From Nitrospira sp. (lineage in GTDB: Bacteria; Nitrospirota; Nitrospiria; Nitrospirales; Nitrospiraceae): a stretch of DNA of 13,954 nucleotides. A program made the translations under genes and the position numbers. Where the stretch lies: positions 2,231 through 16,184 of the forward strand of contig JABMDH010000073.1 of the NCBI GenBank assembly GCA_015904075.1, in the 5' to 3' direction. Shown piece by piece: positions 1 to 6,460 of this stretch. Each line of letters opens with the position of its first letter. Positions within the stretch are counted from its first letter, which is position 1. The notes under the pieces are model-generated. The model was not told the origin of the DNA and did no database searches. It saw nothing but the letters and a program-made list of their open reading frames with translations.

Positions 1-590
1 GCCGCCATCTTGTCCCGATTCCCCATCCCGTAGCCGACGGCACAGACACGGATGCCGGCATTGTGGCCGCCGTTGATGTCGTTGGTGCTGTCCCCCACCA
101 GGACAGCCTGATCTTTCGAGATATTCAACTGTTCCATGACATGCAGCAACATGCCCGGTTCCGGCTTGAGCCCGAACCCGTTGTCGCCGCCGACGAGATA
201 CGTGAAATGCTGTGCGCCTAACCCGTTCAAGATGACACGCGTATATTCGATCGACTTGTTGGTGGCGACGGCCTTCTGTTTATACGCGAAATGGCGCAGC
301 ATCGGTTCAATGCCGTGGAAAAAGGTCGTCCGATCCAGACAATGGGCGAGGTAATGGCCGCGGAAAACCTTGAGGGCATCTTCGAAGCTGGTTCGGCCCT
401 CCTCCCCCACTGCGAGACGCAACAACTTCTTCACGCCATCGCCGACAAAACCGAAAATCTCTTCCAACGGGCGTTCCGGCAAACCCAACTCGGCCAAGGT
501 CAAATTCACGGACTTTGCGATATCCCACTTGGACTCGATCAGTGTGCCGTCAAGATCGAAGATGAGCAACTGTACGGACGTCTTCCCCAT
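1..590 (-). CDS. gph: HAD hydrolase, phosphoglycolate phosphatase-like (3' end outside window)
   Basis: Reading the minus strand from ATG 588-590 gives an open frame of 196 codons to the window edge. It carries HAD motif I (LLIFDLDGTLIES, residues 8-20, nucleophile D12 and acid D14), a helical cap region (residues ~20-90), motif III lysine in GLKPEPG, and motif IV VGDSTND near residue 175. This is the layout of the Gph/PGP group, which hydrolyses 2-phosphoglycolate to glycolate in the cytosol; family members are about 215-230 residues, so only the last ~20-30 are missing. The start codon follows the TAA of the upstream exported-protein gene directly (TAAATG), so the two are probably one transcript and translationally coupled. 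HAD substrate specificity cannot be read from motifs alone; another small phosphomonoester is possible. Confidence 0.85.
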   Translation of the reverse strand, partial: MGKTSVQLLIFDLDGTLIESKWDIAKSVNLTLAELGLPERPLEEIFGFVGDGVKKLLRLAVGEEGRTSFEDALKVFRGHYLAHCLDRTTFFHGIEPMLRHFAYKQKAVATNKSIEYTRVILNGLGAQHFTYLVGGDNGFGLKPEPGMLLHVMEQLNISKDQAVLVGDSTNDINGGHNAGIRVCAVGYGMGNRDKMA

Positions 591-1220
591 TTATTTCGCC
601 TTTCGCAAGGAACCCTCAAGCGCCGTCAGGATGCCGCGCTGCGCCGCATCCTGCTCACGGAGCGCAGCTTCGCGCGCAAAGTTCACCATCCGCGGCACTC
701 CGATATGAGGCGGAATCACCGGCTCGACGATACGCCAGTTGTTTCGCACAGCCTTCACATGGAACCGCACTTCTTCCGTCTTCTCCTCAGGCACGAAAAC
801 CGCGGACTTGAAATTGACCGACCCCCGCACCCGAAAGGTGACAGGGATGATGATGTCCAGATTGTCGATGATGGTCCACTGCCGGTAATCCTCCGGCACA
901 ATAGCCTCCTGAATCACCACGACCTGGTCCCACGACGGCTCTTCTTTCCAATCGACATACGGCGCGAGCACGTCGAATCCCATAGCCTCCAGACGGGCGC
1001 CTTTCTGATCCAAGCGCACGTACCGCTTGACGATCTCGGCGGGAGAGCGTTTCAGCGAGCCGCTCTGGGTGAAGCCGGTCTGGGCTTGCCCAATACCGGC
1101 CGTCGCAATCAGGCCGAGGATGACACACACCCCAACGGCATAGCCCGCGAACCTGACGATTGAATTGGTCACATTCCGGCGGGCCGGACCGATATCATGG
1201 GCAAGGCGTAAACTTCGCAC
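591..1220 (-). CDS. Exported/membrane-anchored protein of unknown function
   Basis: 209 codons from GTG 1218-1220. A basic N-terminal stretch is followed by a hydrophobic segment (about residues 21-46) ending AGIGQAQ, which looks like a signal peptide with an AxA-type cleavage site; the rest, about 160 residues, is hydrophilic with alternating beta-like stretches (VVVIQEAIV, LDIIIPVTFRVRG, VRFHVKAV). I recognise no catalytic motif and no family. The start is uncertain: neither GTG 1218-1220 nor the in-frame GTG 1170-1172 (codon 17) has a strong Shine-Dalgarno, and the latter gives a more usual signal-peptide length. The stop TAA touches the ATG of the HAD phosphatase gene, implying co-transcription. 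Likely periplasmic; no link to phosphoglycolate metabolism is evident. Confidence 0.7.
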   Translation of the reverse strand: MRSLRLAHDIGPARRNVTNSIVRFAGYAVGVCVILGLIATAGIGQAQTGFTQSGSLKRSPAEIVKRYVRLDQKGARLEAMGFDVLAPYVDWKEEPSWDQVVVIQEAIVPEDYRQWTIIDNLDIIIPVTFRVRGSVNFKSAVFVPEEKTEEVRFHVKAVRNNWRIVEPVIPPHIGVPRMVNFAREAALREQDAAQRGILTALEGSLRKAK

Positions 1221-1796
1221 GGTGGATAACCCTTTGTTCTCTCTCGTTCAATACGGGAATCTCGGAATGGCCGTATGAAGTGTGTCGCACAGTCGACGGC
1301 GAGTGTCAGCCGAGTCGACGCGTATTCTAGCAAACAGCCACAGAGACATCCAGGCAAGCTTGCGAACTAGCCTGCATGATTCATGAACGCTTCTGCTGCA
1401 ATCGCTGATCCGCTGCTGCGACAAGCTTTCAGTCGACGGGCTCGCCCCTCGGTCCTTCGACGTACTGCACGCGTACGACTCAATACCTCCGGGCTCCGGG
1501 CTCCGCGCGCCGCTCTCGCCACGCGGCTCCTCGATTTCGCGACCACCCGCCATCAATATTACAGGCATACAGATCTCTGTCTATCTGCCACCGGGACACG
1601 CAGGATAGCCACACAGGTGTGTCATCTTTGTGTGCGGGTGAGGCTCACCTGACTAAGCGTTTTAACAGAATTGCAGGCTGCAATGACTGCACAAGAGGCG
1701 AAGATTGCCTGGGGGTCGTCGGAGGCAGGAACGGTCGTTGTGAATACATCGAGGGAGAAGGAAGTCTGCAGAGGAACGGCTGACAATGCCGTCTGC
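1221..1796. other. Gene-free stretch between two minus-strand genes
   Basis: About 576 bp. The open frames here (for example 1248-1568 minus and 1383-1652 plus) have low-complexity Arg/Ser/Pro-rich products without ribosome binding sites and look random. Visible small structures are a 7-bp tandem duplication of CTCCGGG (1487-1505), a GGTGA-GGC-TCACC hairpin near 1638-1651, and the palindrome TTGCAG-G-CTGCAA at 1671-1683. None has a U-tract or other context that would make it a convincing terminator. The promoter of the exported-protein gene should lie near the left end of this stretch, but I cannot point to it. Confidence 0.5.
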
Positions 1797-2021
1797 TTAC
1801 ACGGCTTTCTTCCGTAAGAGCTGCTTCTTCAGACTGGGAGAAGGCTTCCGCCGTTCTTTCTTCTGCTCCAGTACATAGACGCCATCTCTCCATCGAGCCT
1901 GGACCTTGATCTGGTGAGCTTTGCAGATACTGTGCGTCTCACGAAAGTCTTCCAGCGGCGCCTTTTCCCCGATCAATCCGATGTCCCCTTCTCGGCGGCA
2001 CCAGGAACAGATGATTCTCAT
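1797..2021 (-). CDS. Small CxxC (zinc-ribbon-like) protein
   Basis: 74 codons from ATG 2019-2021. An AAGGAG ribosome binding site lies at 2035-2040 (13 nt spacing, slightly long), which favours this ATG over the upstream in-frame start at 2075. The product begins MRIICSWC with a CxxC at residues 5-8 and has a single further Cys in HSICKAH (residues ~31-37), then a strongly basic tail (EQKKERRKP...KKQLLRKK). C-C-C/H spacing suggests a small metal-binding knuckle, and the basic tail suggests nucleic-acid or phosphate contact; both are inference. I recall short proteins of this pattern (CSWC ... E..THGIC..H) as common and unassigned in Nitrospira-like genomes. It lies divergent from hemL, separated by about 240 bp. 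Confidence 0.65.
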   Translation of the reverse strand: MRIICSWCRREGDIGLIGEKAPLEDFRETHSICKAHQIKVQARWRDGVYVLEQKKERRKPSPSLKKQLLRKKAV

Positions 2022-2158
2022 GGCTGACTTGTATCTCCTTGGAGCTTGTCTGGTAAAAGCAAAAATCGCGCCCAAATGAAAATCGCGTGGCGACAGAGAA
2101 CACCTTTGGAAACTGCGGGTTCTGAGACACCGTCCAGACAGTGAGGACAGAGAGACAT
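2018..2158 (-). CDS. Possible 46-aa CxxC micro-ORF upstream of the zinc-ribbon-like gene
   Basis: ATG 2156-2158 opens a 46-codon frame starting MSLCPHC with one more Cys (VLCRHA). Its TGA (2018-2020) overlaps the ATG of the following gene in an ATGA arrangement, which would couple the two. Against it: no Shine-Dalgarno before its ATG, the second half carries no recognisable pattern, and the frame crosses the ribosome binding site of the next gene. It may be a chance ORF. Confidence 0.22.
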   Translation of the reverse strand: MSLCPHCLDGVSEPAVSKGVLCRHAIFIWARFLLLPDKLQGDTSQP

Positions 2159-2264
2159 CTCATGACAGTTTTTTGGCATCAGGTTGGGCAGATGTGAGCA
2201 ACATCGGTTCAGAGCGGGTTTCTTGACCGGTTCTCCTCCTGCGTGATAGGGTGCGCCCCCGGTG

Positions 2265-3548
2265 ATGAAAACAACTCGGTCTGCCAAACTCTTCAGCGAA
2301 GCCCAACAGCTTATTCCCGGCGGTGTGAACAGCCCGGTGCGCGCCTTCCGATCGGTCGGAGGCCAGCCGCGGTTTATTCAACGAGCCAAGGGGTCTCGTC
2401 TCTACGACGTGGACCGAAACGTCTATATCGACTACGTGCTGTCCTGGGGCCCTATGATCCTCGGGCATGCCGCGCCTTCGGTCGTCAACGCCATCAAGAA
2501 AGCAGCGGGTAACGGCACCAGCTACGGCGCCCCGACAGAATTGGAAGTTGCGCTTGCGAAAGAGATTCGCGCAGCCTACCCCTCCATGGAAAAGATCCGC
2601 CTGGTCAGCTCCGGAACCGAAGCGGTCATGAGCGCAATTCGCGTGGCGCGTGGCTTCACCAAACGCGACGGCATTCTCAAATTCGAGGGCTGCTACCATG
2701 GCCACAGCGACTATCTCCTGGCCAAGGCCGGGTCAGGCTTGGCTACACTGGGAATTCCGGATTCACCCGGCGTCCCGGCTGATTTTGCAAAACATACCCT
2801 GACTGCCCCGTATAACGACATTCGCACAGTCCAACAGCTCATCAAAGAACACCGACACACCCTCGCCTGTGTCATCCTTGAACCGATCGTCGGCAACATG
2901 GGCGTGGTGCCTCCGGCGCCGGACTTTCTCGCTGCACTCCGTCGGCTGACAGCCGAGAATGATATCTTGTTGATTTTCGATGAAGTCATCTCAGGGTTTC
3001 GCGTGAATTACGGAGGAGCGCAAGCGCTCTATGGCATCAAGCCGGACCTCACGGTACTGGGCAAAATCATCGGCGGGGGATTACCCGTCGGCGCCTACGG
3101 CGGACGACAAGAGATTATGGATCTCATCGCGCCGGTTGGACCGGTCTACCAAGCCGGCACGTTATCGGGAAATCCGCTGGCCGTGACTGCGGGGCTGGCA
3201 ACACTCAAACAATTGCGGACAAAAGGACTCTACAAGAAACTGGACGCCTCTTCAGCTGCCTTGGCTAAAGGGATCGGCGAGGCTGCCAAGAAAGCGAGCA
3301 TCCCGCTCACACAAACCCGCGTGGGATCGATGCTGACCTCGTTCTTCACGCCTGGCCCTGTTGTGGATTGGAATACTGCCAAGCAATCCGACACAAAGCG
3401 GTACGGTCAGTTCTTTCATCACATGCTGGAACAAGGCGTCTATCTCGCTCCGTCCCAGTTCGAAGCCGCCTTCCTCTCCACCGCCCACATCGCGCAAGAT
3501 ATTGAAAAAACCATCCGCGCCGCGCACGTTGCGTTCAAAGCACTCTAA
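2265..3548 (+). CDS. hemL: Glutamate-1-semialdehyde 2,1-aminomutase
   Basis: 427 codons from ATG 2265-2267 (a GTG lies directly before it at 2262-2264; the ATG is preferred). PLP-dependent class III aminotransferase-fold enzyme that converts glutamate-1-semialdehyde to 5-aminolevulinate, the second step of the C5 route to haem, sirohaem and chlorophyll-type tetrapyrroles, in the cytosol as a dimer. Seen in the sequence: N-terminal [11 protein letters not shown], phosphate-binding [16 protein letters not shown] (~115-130), GCYHGHSD (~142-149), FDEVISGFR (~238-246) and the Schiff-base lysine K267 in [16 protein letters not shown]. Length matches the family (~425-430) and nothing is missing. Upstream there is a TTGACC at 2223-2228 that could be a -35, but the -10 is poor. 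It stands alone, not in an obvious hem operon. Confidence 0.97.
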   Translation: MKTTRSAKLFSEAQQLIPGGVNSPVRAFRSVGGQPRFIQRAKGSRLYDVDRNVYIDYVLSWGPMILGHAAPSVVNAIKKAAGNGTSYGAPTELEVALAKEIRAAYPSMEKIRLVSSGTEAVMSAIRVARGFTKRDGILKFEGCYHGHSDYLLAKAGSGLATLGIPDSPGVPADFAKHTLTAPYNDIRTVQQLIKEHRHTLACVILEPIVGNMGVVPPAPDFLAALRRLTAENDILLIFDEVISGFRVNYGGAQALYGIKPDLTVLGKIIGGGLPVGAYGGRQEIMDLIAPVGPVYQAGTLSGNPLAVTAGLATLKQLRTKGLYKKLDASSAALAKGIGEAAKKASIPLTQTRVGSMLTSFFTPGPVVDWNTAKQSDTKRYGQFFHHMLEQGVYLAPSQFEAAFLSTAHIAQDIEKTIRAAHVAFKAL

Positions 3549-3567
3549 GGACCATCGCTCGTCGTTC

Positions 3568-3583
3568 GTATCTCGTGAGATAC
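3568..3583. repeat. Copy of the TCGTATCTCG-type intergenic repeat, palindromic form
   Basis: GTATCTC-GT-GAGATAC is a 7-bp inverted repeat with a 2-nt spacer, 20 bp after the hemL stop. It is preceded by GTCGTTC, the same string that precedes the repeat core at 4024-4038 and that appears in permuted order at 10187-10210, so these are members of one short repeat family. Confidence 0.55.
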
Positions 3584-3660
3584 AGAATAGACCTATCTAG
3601 ATACAGCACCACCAGCCATGTGAACCACATGCGCCTGGCAAGCCGCTCAAAATGAGTTTA

Positions 3661-3720
3661 TTGCGAGGCCGCAACGCGCGAAACCCCGAATCGTACGTCG
3701 TATCAGTACGTTAAGGGGTT
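3661..3720. terminator. Hairpins between convergent genes (possible bidirectional terminator)
   Basis: Between the ends of hemL (plus) and the small minus-strand gene lie two inverted repeats: TTGCG-AGGC-CGCAA (3661-3674), and a longer hairpin in which AACCCC (3682-3687) pairs with GGGGTT (3715-3720) and, inside a 4x4 internal loop, CGTAC (3692-3696) pairs with GTACG (3706-3710). Position between converging transcripts fits termination on both strands, but neither side has a proper U-tract, so it may work poorly or be something else. Confidence 0.4.
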
Positions 3721-3765
3721 GAGTGACGTGAGAGCAACGCAATGGACCGTTTTCAGCGGACGACG

Positions 3766-3996
3766 CTATTCGTCGTCCTCGTCATCCGCATCCATCGCCT
3801 CCTGCCGCTTCTGTTCTTCCATCGCGTTATGCAGCAGCATGCGGATAAACATCGAATAGAGCGAACCTTTTTCCAAGGTTCCACCGGGAGGAATAGCGAT
3901 TCTCCCCTCCTTAATCATGCGATCCATCCAGGCTTTCTGATCAGGGGCGATCAATACAGGAATCTCGACCAACCCCACCCGTCCCATCATATCCAT
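3766..3996 (-). CDS. Small acidic-tailed protein of unknown function
   Basis: 76 codons from ATG 3994-3996 with a good ribosome binding site GGAGG (4005-4009, 8 nt spacing). The product has a hydrophobic start (MDMMGRVGLVEIPVLI), a helical middle (APDQKAWMDRMIKEGRIAIPPGG, then GSLYSMFIRMLLHNAMEEQKRQEAM) and a very acidic C-terminus (DADDEDDE). No domain is recognised. The Shine-Dalgarno and the biased composition support a real gene. It converges on hemL and its start is flanked by the repeat cluster at 4009-4099, so its promoter must lie in or beyond those repeats. Confidence 0.6.
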   Translation of the reverse strand: MDMMGRVGLVEIPVLIAPDQKAWMDRMIKEGRIAIPPGGTLEKGSLYSMFIRMLLHNAMEEQKRQEAMDADDEDDE

Positions 3997-4008
3997 GTCG
4001 TCATCCTC

Positions 4009-4099
4009 CGTGAAGCGTGAAGCGTCGTTCGTATCTCGCTAGAAAGAACTATCTGAGTTCATCGTGAACGAGATCCGCTTCACGAGCAACGAGATACGA
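4009..4099. repeat. Inverted cluster of TCGTATCTCG / CGTGAAGCG repeats
   Basis: Left arm: CGTGAAGCG at 4009-4017, GTGAAGCG again at 4017-4024, then TCGTATCTCG at 4029-4038. Right arm, reverse complement: CGCTTCACG at 4076-4084 and CGAGATACGA at 4090-4099. The order of the two words is preserved when read inward on each strand, so the unit is about 30 bp and present twice in opposite orientation around a ~35-bp centre. This is a REP/MITE-like foldback arrangement between a minus-strand and a plus-strand gene. Confidence 0.6.
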
Positions 4100-4175
4100 G
4101 CTCCATTGCAGCACGCCATTTTCCTCATTGTCAACCAACCTGATTGTGGCACGGCCTATGCTGACACCAGTGGCC

Positions 4176-4769
4176 ATGAACACCTCACGAATGGCCATCA
4201 TCGCGCTACTGCTCGTCGCCTTCGCCGGAGCCGGTCCGCTGGAGCCTTGGGCACAAGCTGAGCGCCTATCAAAATCCAATCTTGAATCGACCCTGCAACC
4301 TCAATGCGATCTCTGCTGGTATCCGTCGCCGGAGGAGCCCGACTCAAATCGCCTGCCGACCTATAAACAGCAACGTCCCAGGCGTCCGCCGGACAGCCGC
4401 CCTCAACGGTTTCCCAAAGGCCGGTACAAACTGGGACCCAAGCAGAAACCGTCGCGGCTGTCCACGCTCCGAACGCAATCGCTCCGAAACACCAGACTAC
4501 TCAGCACCCTACAAATCTCCGCCATCGATGGGGACACCATTCGTGCCGGGCCAGCCCGCATCAGGCTCCGCGGCATCGACACGCCGGAGTTAAGCGAGCC
4601 GGAAGGCCAGGCAGCCAAGCAACGGCTGGCCGAACTGCTCCGTAACGGCATCGTGCGCATCGTCCCGCGAGGCCGCGATGTCTACGGCCGCCTCATCGCC
4701 GATGTCTTCGTGGAAGGGCAGAATGTGGCGGAGAGGCTGGAGAGTGAAGGATTTGCGAAAACGAAATGA
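4176..4769 (+). CDS. Exported thermonuclease (staphylococcal nuclease family)
   Basis: 197 codons from ATG 4176-4178, chosen because it directly precedes a signal peptide (RMAIIALLLVAFAGAG); the open frame extends to a TTG at 4128. After a ~70-residue Pro/Arg/Lys-rich linker (with CDLC at ~44-47) comes an SNase fold from ~residue 112 to the end: ISAIDGDTI (D120, equivalent of SNase D21), RLRGIDTPE (R130, D135, E138, equivalents of R35, D40, E43) and DVYGR (R172, equivalent of R87). All calcium-binding and catalytic positions are therefore present, so an active Ca2+-dependent phosphodiesterase acting on DNA/RNA in the periplasm or outside is expected. The domain is short at its C-terminus compared with SNase itself, as in many bacterial homologues. 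No strong Shine-Dalgarno is seen. Confidence 0.85.
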   Translation: MNTSRMAIIALLLVAFAGAGPLEPWAQAERLSKSNLESTLQPQCDLCWYPSPEEPDSNRLPTYKQQRPRRPPDSRPQRFPKGRYKLGPKQKPSRLSTLRTQSLRNTRLLSTLQISAIDGDTIRAGPARIRLRGIDTPELSEPEGQAAKQRLAELLRNGIVRIVPRGRDVYGRLIADVFVEGQNVAERLESEGFAKTK

Positions 4770-4793
4770 TTACCAGGTTGACTCCTCAAAACC

Positions 4794-4822
4794 TTGCCTC
4801 ATGATACGAATTTTCGTATAGT
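4794..4822 (+). promoter_or_regulatory. Promoter with embedded operator palindrome for the XRE gene
   Basis: -35 TTGCCT (4794-4799), 17-nt spacer, -10 TATAGT (4817-4822). The perfect inverted repeat ATACGAA-TT-TTCGTAT (4804-4810/4813-4819) fills the spacer and overlaps the -10, the standard position for autorepression by an XRE/HigA-type antitoxin. The gene start is 26 bp downstream of the -10. Confidence 0.55.
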
Positions 4823-4847
4823 TCCACACGGACCCTTGAGAGGCATC

Positions 4848-5140
4848 ATGAAGAAAGTTCGCGCAGGCATCATACGTGGAAACAGCAATGTGTTTCTCGA
4901 TCTCGGCTTCCCCCCACATGAGGCAGCTGTGCTGCTGTTACGTTGTGATATTGCCGAGGCATTACGAAAGTGGACGGCCGTGAGGGACTGACCCAGGCAC
5001 AAGCAGCCAAGCGCCTCAGTGTCGTGCAACCACGCATCTCCGAGATCGCACGCAACAAGGTAGACAAACTCTCGCTCGACTATCTGGTCGGCCTCTGCGC
5101 AAAAGCCGGCGTCTCGGTTACCGTGAAATTGGCCGCGTGA
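4848..5140 (+). pseudogene. XRE/HigA-type antitoxin regulator, frameshifted
   Basis: ATG 4848-4850, preceded by GAGAGG at 4838-4843, opens a frame with the N-terminal hallmark of one HTH_37-like XRE subfamily: RGNSNVFLDLGFPPHEA, then LRCDIAEALRKW. This frame stops at 4989-4991, but the expected helix-turn-helix continues in the -1 frame: GLTQAQAAKRLSVVQPRIS, then DKLSLDYLVGLCAKAGVSVTVKL, ending TGA 5138-5140. One inserted base near 4970-4975 would restore a ~97-residue protein of normal family length. Such proteins are usually the antitoxin of a RelE/HigB-like pair, yet no toxin ORF precedes or follows it. The DNA-binding half is severed from the start codon, so the gene is probably dead, unless the indel is a base-calling error; no classical slippery heptamer is present. 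Confidence 0.7.
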
Positions 5141-5442
5141 TATGGTGGTTCGTAAATATTCTTCAAGGGTATGGAAAGAAATGCGAGGTGGTCCCGCTTC
5201 GACTAGACAAAGGCCAAACCGAACCGGTTATGTCTCGCATGAAGGAAGGTGCCATCGCAGTCACCCTCGATCCGAATGTCGCCTCGGTCTTTAGCTCTTC
5301 CAATGCAGTGAGCACATTCCTAAGATCCGTCATCGCGACGATGTCCAAGCTGGATCGTAAACGAGAGAAAGCTATCCGACAGTTCCATTCTAGTCTTTCC
5401 CCCTCATCGCCGCGCAGAAGAATCGAGAGTGGAAGAACGTAG
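5137..5442 (+). CDS. Small protein of unknown function following the XRE gene
   Basis: 101 codons from GTG 5137-5139, whose GTGA overlaps the XRE stop; a better start may be ATG 5230-5232 (70 codons, MSRMKEG...). The segment AIAVTLDPNVASVFSSSNAVSTFLRSVI resembles the 'I.LDpdVa..F.ss.aVN.aLR.l' pattern of short bacterial proteins often found beside mobile genes; that recollection is from memory and their function is not known to me. The remainder is basic and Ser-rich. No membrane segment or catalytic motif. Confidence 0.45.
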   Translation: MIWWFVNILQGYGKKCEVVPLRLDKGQTEPVMSRMKEGAIAVTLDPNVASVFSSSNAVSTFLRSVIATMSKLDRKREKAIRQFHSSLSPSSPRRRIESGRT

Positions 5443-5567
5443 GCCGTGAAAACACTGGGCTGGCGTGTTGCATAGCCACGCTCACGGAGAATACTGGCGA
5501 GAGTGAGCATTGACAAGTGATTGAGCAGGCGCAAGAATTACGCGCCGACTTGCAGATTGTCGGAGCA

Positions 5568-5576
5568 TGCTATAAC
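5568..5576 (+). promoter_or_regulatory. Extended -10 promoter of the restriction-modification operon
   Basis: TGCTATAAC (TG at 5568-5569, hexamer TATAAC at 5571-5576) is an extended -10 element 36 bp before the endonuclease ATG. A TTGCAG at 5550-5555 is a possible -35, but the 15-nt spacer is short, so recognition would rest mainly on the extended -10. Confidence 0.4.
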
Positions 5577-5612
5577 AGTAAGCACGCTCAATAGGTAGAC
5601 CCCAGTTAGCTG

Positions 5613-6460
5613 ATGACTAATCTCAACTCATATAGGGATTTTACAGAGCGCCTGAAGCTCCTCGTTAATAAGCACCCGATGCTTATCACGACGACCCTGA
5701 GCAATATCTTCACCATGCGCTTAATCGGCAACAAGACTCATGGCGATCTGGCTGAAATTGCTATTGCCGAATTCATAAACCAGTACATGTATGATTTCCG
5801 CTCAGTTCATGTCGGCAAGGACCTTTATCGTGCTAAGTCGCAAGAAGAGGACATCAAGATCATCAACGAAATTACCAAAGCGGAGTTCCCAGTGAGCCTC
5901 AAGGCGTATGGAATGGCCCACTTCAGCTTTCCACAGACAAGACTTCATCAATGTTCCCACGGCTGCAGAAGGTGGGCAAGGAAGTTACCGGCGCCAACAA
6001 ACTGAAGGCAATCTTTGCCGACCCTGCCTTTTCGGCATTCACTACAATCAATGTTCTCCCGCTTATCTACGACGAGAAGGCTCAGCGGTGCAACATCCTG
6101 GTATTCGACAGCAATCGTGCTCGCACTGCTACTGCTCGTATTACACTCGAATCTGCTGGCCGTGGCAGAAAACACCCTGTCTATCGCTTCTATGATACCG
6201 ATGGTGACTACATATGCGAGGGCCGATACGGAGACGCGGCAGCAAACGCTCTTCAGCGCGGACTTTGGACTCACACCAAGAATGGACTGAAGTACTTCGA
6301 TAGCATCACGGGCGGATGGATCGACTACTCTCACAACAAGATACTTGTGGCTCTTTTCTCGCACGCGCTCGTGTCATCTGAGGCAGGCCATGCTTCTGCG
6401 CTAGACAAGGTGAAAGAAGATATCGAATTGCTCAAGAGACGGTCAGGGCTTATGAAATGA
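5613..6460 (+). pseudogene. Type II restriction endonuclease, frameshifted
   Basis: The gene precedes and overlaps (ATGA) a DNA methyltransferase, the typical type II arrangement. Segment one (5613 to ~5911) reads MTNLNSYRDFTERL..., HGDLAEIAIAEFI (~43-55), VHVGKDLYRAK, EEDIKII (~78-84), FPVSLKAYG (92-100). It then runs out of frame; the -1 frame continues GPLQLSTDKTSSMFPRLQKVG and stays open to TGA 6458-6460. One base missing at about 5911-5913 (GGAATGG where GGNAATGG is expected) explains this; the repaired protein would be ~282 residues. Helix acid E48, acidic E79/D80 and the SLK lysine K97 could form a PD-(D/E)xK-like site (inference). The short open product lacks the C-terminal two thirds and should be inactive. 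Recognition sequence unknown. Confidence 0.7.

Noticed and set aside
291..1163. 290-aa plus-strand open frame
   Set aside because: It is antisense to the HAD phosphatase and the exported protein, both of which have recognisable features and a tight TAA-ATG junction; the plus product has no motif and no ribosome binding site.
1383..1652. 89-aa plus-strand open frame in the gene-free stretch
   Set aside because: Arg-rich product without ribosome binding site, and the DNA has tandem low-complexity CTCCGGG units.
2160..2705. 181-aa minus-strand open frame
   Set aside because: Antisense to the conserved N-terminal half of hemL; no start context and no family.
4965..4991. Programmed -1 frameshift in the XRE gene
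   Set aside because: The sequence at the switch (TTACGAAAGTGG) does not contain an X-XXY-YYZ slippery heptamer, and no downstream stimulatory hairpin is evident; an indel is simpler.
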